Below the pieces are notes generated by a model. The model saw only the letters and a program-made list of their open reading frames with translations, was not told the DNA's origin and did not search any database. Of a stretch of 64,000 nt of DNA, positions 62,103-64,000 are shown piece by piece. The stretch is from Streptomyces sp. NBC_00459 (GTDB taxonomy: Bacteria; Actinomycetota; Actinomycetes; Streptomycetales; Streptomycetaceae), in assembly GCF_036013955.1 (NCBI RefSeq), contig NZ_CP107903.1, positions 7,750,001 to 7,814,000 of the forward strand. The letters run 5' to 3'. Both the position numbers and the translations under genes were made by a program. How positions within the stretch are numbered: the stretch's first letter is position 1; each line of letters opens with the position of its first letter.

Positions 62103-63767
62103 ATGGGTCCCGTACTCGCCGGCGTGCTCCAGCTGCTCGCCCTCATAGGGGCACTGGCGCTCGCCCACATCCCGCTCGGCGACTACATGGCCAGGGTCTA
62201 CTCCTCCGACCGGCACTGGCGTGTGGAGAAGTGGATCTACAAGGGCATCGGCGCCGATCCGGACACGGAGATGCGCTGGCCCGCGTACCTGCGCGGTGTC
62301 CTCGCGTTCTCGGCCGTGGGTGTCCTGTTCCTCTATCTGCTCCAGCGGCTCCAGGGCGTTCTGCCCGGCTCGCTCGGCTTCTCCTCGATCGACCCGGACC
62401 AGGCGTTCAACACCGCCGTGTCCTTCGTGACCAACACCAACTGGCAGTCCTACTACGGCGAACAGGCCATGGGTCACGTCGTGCAGACCGCCGGTCTTGC
62501 CGTCCAGAACTTCGTCTCGGCAGCCGTCGGCATCGCCGTCGCGGTGGCCCTCGTACGCGGGTTCGCCCGCTCTCGCACCGGCGAACTGGGCAACTTCTGG
62601 TCCGACCTGGTGCGTGGTGTCGTACGCATCCTGCTGCCGTTCTCCGTCGTCGTCGCGGTCGCGCTGGTCGCGTGCGGCGTGATCCAGAACTTCTCCGGCA
62701 TTCACGAGGTCGGCCAGTTCATGGGCGGCTCGCAACAGTGGAACGGGGGTGCTGTCGCCTCGCAGGAGGCCATCAAGGAGATCGGTACCAACGGCGGCGG
62801 CTACTTCAACGCCAACTCCGCGCACCCCTTCGAGAACCCGACGCCGTTCACCAACCTGCTGCAGATCTTCCTGATGCTGGTGATCCCGTTCGCGCTGACC
62901 CGCACCTTCGGGGTCATGGTCGGCTCGGTCAGGCAGGGCTACGCCATCCTCGCGACCATGGCCACCATCTGGGTCGGCTTCGTCGCCCTGACGATGTGGA
63001 GCGAGTTCGCCCACCACGGGCCGGCCCTCCAGATCGCGGGGGGCGCCATGGAGGGCAAGGAGACCCGGTTCGGGGTCGGAGCCTCGTCCATCTTCGCGGT
63101 GTCGACCACGCTGACGTCCACGGGAGCGGTGGACTCCTTCCACTCCTCGTTCACCGGGCTCGGCGGCGGCATCACCATGCTCGGCATGATGCTGGGCGAG
63201 ATCGCGCCCGGCGGCACCGGCTCCGGCCTCTACGGCATGCTGATCATGGCGGTCATCGCGGTGTTCATCGCGGGGCTCATGGTCGGCCGTACGCCCGAGT
63301 ACCTCGGCAAGAAGATCGGCACCCGCGAGATCAAGTTCGCGGCCTGCTACATCCTGATCACCCCGGCCCTGGTGCTCGTCTTCACGGCAGCGGCGATGGC
63401 GTTGCCGACGCCCGGCAACTCGATGACCAACAGCGGGGCGCACGGCTTCTCCGAGATCCTCTACGCCTACACCTCCGCGTCGAACAACAACGGTTCGGCC
63501 TTCGCCGGGCTGAACGCGGACACCCAGTGGTTCAACACCACCTTGGGCCTGGCCATGGTCCTGGGCCGGTTCCTGCCGATGGTGTTCGTCCTGGCGCTGG
63601 CCGGTTCGCTCGCCGAACAGCAGCCGGTCCCGGTCACCGCGGGCACCCTGCGGACCGAGAAACCCCTGTTCACGGGTCTGCTGGTGGGCGCGATCCTCAT
63701 CATCACCGGCCTGACCTACTTCCCGGCTCTGGCGCTGGGGCCGCTGGCCGAGGGGCTGGCGTCATGA
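62103..63767 (+). CDS. kdpA: Potassium-transporting ATPase, channel-like subunit KdpA
   Basis: This 554-residue membrane subunit selects and conducts K+ in the high-affinity KdpFABC pump. Four pore-like loops are recognisable, including SFVTNTNWQSYYGEQ, EIGTNGGGYFNANSAHPFEN, TLTSTGAVDS and YAYTSASNNNGSAF. The first helix (LLALIGALALAHIPLGDYMARV) is typical. The length is normal. The stop overlaps the kdpB start (ATGA). Confidence 0.97.
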   Translation: MGPVLAGVLQLLALIGALALAHIPLGDYMARVYSSDRHWRVEKWIYKGIGADPDTEMRWPAYLRGVLAFSAVGVLFLYLLQRLQGVLPGSLGFSSIDPDQAFNTAVSFVTNTNWQSYYGEQAMGHVVQTAGLAVQNFVSAAVGIAVAVALVRGFARSRTGELGNFWSDLVRGVVRILLPFSVVVAVALVACGVIQNFSGIHEVGQFMGGSQQWNGGAVASQEAIKEIGTNGGGYFNANSAHPFENPTPFTNLLQIFLMLVIPFALTRTFGVMVGSVRQGYAILATMATIWVGFVALTMWSEFAHHGPALQIAGGAMEGKETRFGVGASSIFAVSTTLTSTGAVDSFHSSFTGLGGGITMLGMMLGEIAPGGTGSGLYGMLIMAVIAVFIAGLMVGRTPEYLGKKIGTREIKFAACYILITPALVLVFTAAAMALPTPGNSMTNSGAHGFSEILYAYTSASNNNGSAFAGLNADTQWFNTTLGLAMVLGRFLPMVFVLALAGSLAEQQPVPVTAGTLRTEKPLFTGLLVGAILIITGLTYFPALALGPLAEGLAS

Positions 63768-64000
63768 CGACCGACACAACTGACACGACCGACACGACCG
63801 AGCAAGAGGACGCGATGTCCACAGCCACTCCGGCCCGGGCGCCGCACAGCGACGTACCCACCGGCCACCAGCCCGCCGAGAACCGTGTCGGCGCGGGCCT
63901 CTTCGACCCCGGGCAACTGCTGAGGTCGCTGCCGGACGCCTGCCGCAAGCTCGACCCACGGGTCATGGTCAAGTCCCCTGTCATGTTCGTGGTGCTGGTC
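63764..64000 (+). CDS. kdpB: Potassium-transporting ATPase, P-type subunit KdpB (5' part only)
   Basis: The window holds the first 79 codons of the ATP-hydrolysing subunit. After a low-complexity start (MTTDTTDTTDTTEQEDAMST) and a variable linker, the KdpB-like LDPRVMVKSPVMFVVLV begins the first membrane helix, as in other KdpB proteins (DPR, KNPVMFVV). An internal ATG at 63815 could be the real start, but the ATG at 63764 overlaps the kdpA stop, which favours coupling. The Thr/Asp stretch comes from a short tandem DNA repeat. Confidence 0.93.
   Translation, partial: MTTDTTDTTDTTEQEDAMSTATPARAPHSDVPTGHQPAENRVGAGLFDPGQLLRSLPDACRKLDPRVMVKSPVMFVVLV

Overview
The window is a chromosome segment of very high G+C content. 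Gene density, GTG starts, the family repertoire (AldO-type alditol oxidase, LAL-type LuxR regulator, DUF2637 protein, RsbW-like kinase, SdrD-like secreted protein) and the dispersed palindromic intergenic repeats all point to Streptomyces or a very close relative. No rRNA, tRNA, transposase or CRISPR array was seen. About 46 genes are supported. The first (lacZ) and last (kdpB) run off the edges.

Layout. 1-6819: a minus-strand sugar locus with a ROK regulator, an ABC importer (binding lipoprotein and two permeases) and a GH2 beta-galactosidase. 6980-13263: an alditol oxidase, a radical SAM protein with unusual cysteine spacing, a membrane protein joining a sigma-like domain and zinc finger to an extracellular cellulose-binding module, and 6-phosphogluconate dehydrogenase. 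13264-23420: a LAL regulator, a second-type RsgA GTPase, a DNA-alkylation repair pair (Ada-AlkA fusion and Ogt, translationally coupled), a PPOX-fold protein, a secreted SGNH hydrolase and a DUF456 protein. 23834-33686: signalling and surface genes, including a PP2C-like protein that looks catalytically dead, an HTH membrane protein, two secreted proteins (one frameshifted), an RsbW-like kinase, a DUF2637 protein, a FhuF-like iron reductase behind an iron box, and a GntR/FCD regulator. 34075-42893: purine catabolism, with a PucR-family regulator diverging from xanthine dehydrogenase genes (FAD, Fe-S and Mo subunits), an AzgA-type permease and an XdhC maturation factor.

42918-48251 is the most unusual locus. 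It is a minus-strand operon of a SRPBCC protein, an EACC1-like small protein and a 1455-residue protein. The large protein has an N-terminal caspase-like protease with an EF-hand-type loop, followed by four P-loop modules that resemble the type VII secretion motor EccC. No other type VII secretion gene is present. It looks like a protease-motor conflict or immunity system, not a secretion system.

48527-53714: a cytochrome P450 and a second sugar ABC operon behind a LacI-type operator. 53903-61635: envelope genes, namely an L,D-transpeptidase, a Tat-exported DyP peroxidase, a beta-helix lipoprotein, a membrane-anchored unknown and a large SdrD-like secreted protein. 61925-64000: a kdp potassium-uptake operon that begins with an extra 27-residue membrane peptide before kdpF.

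All assignments rest on reading the sequence and on remembered family motifs; no database search was run.
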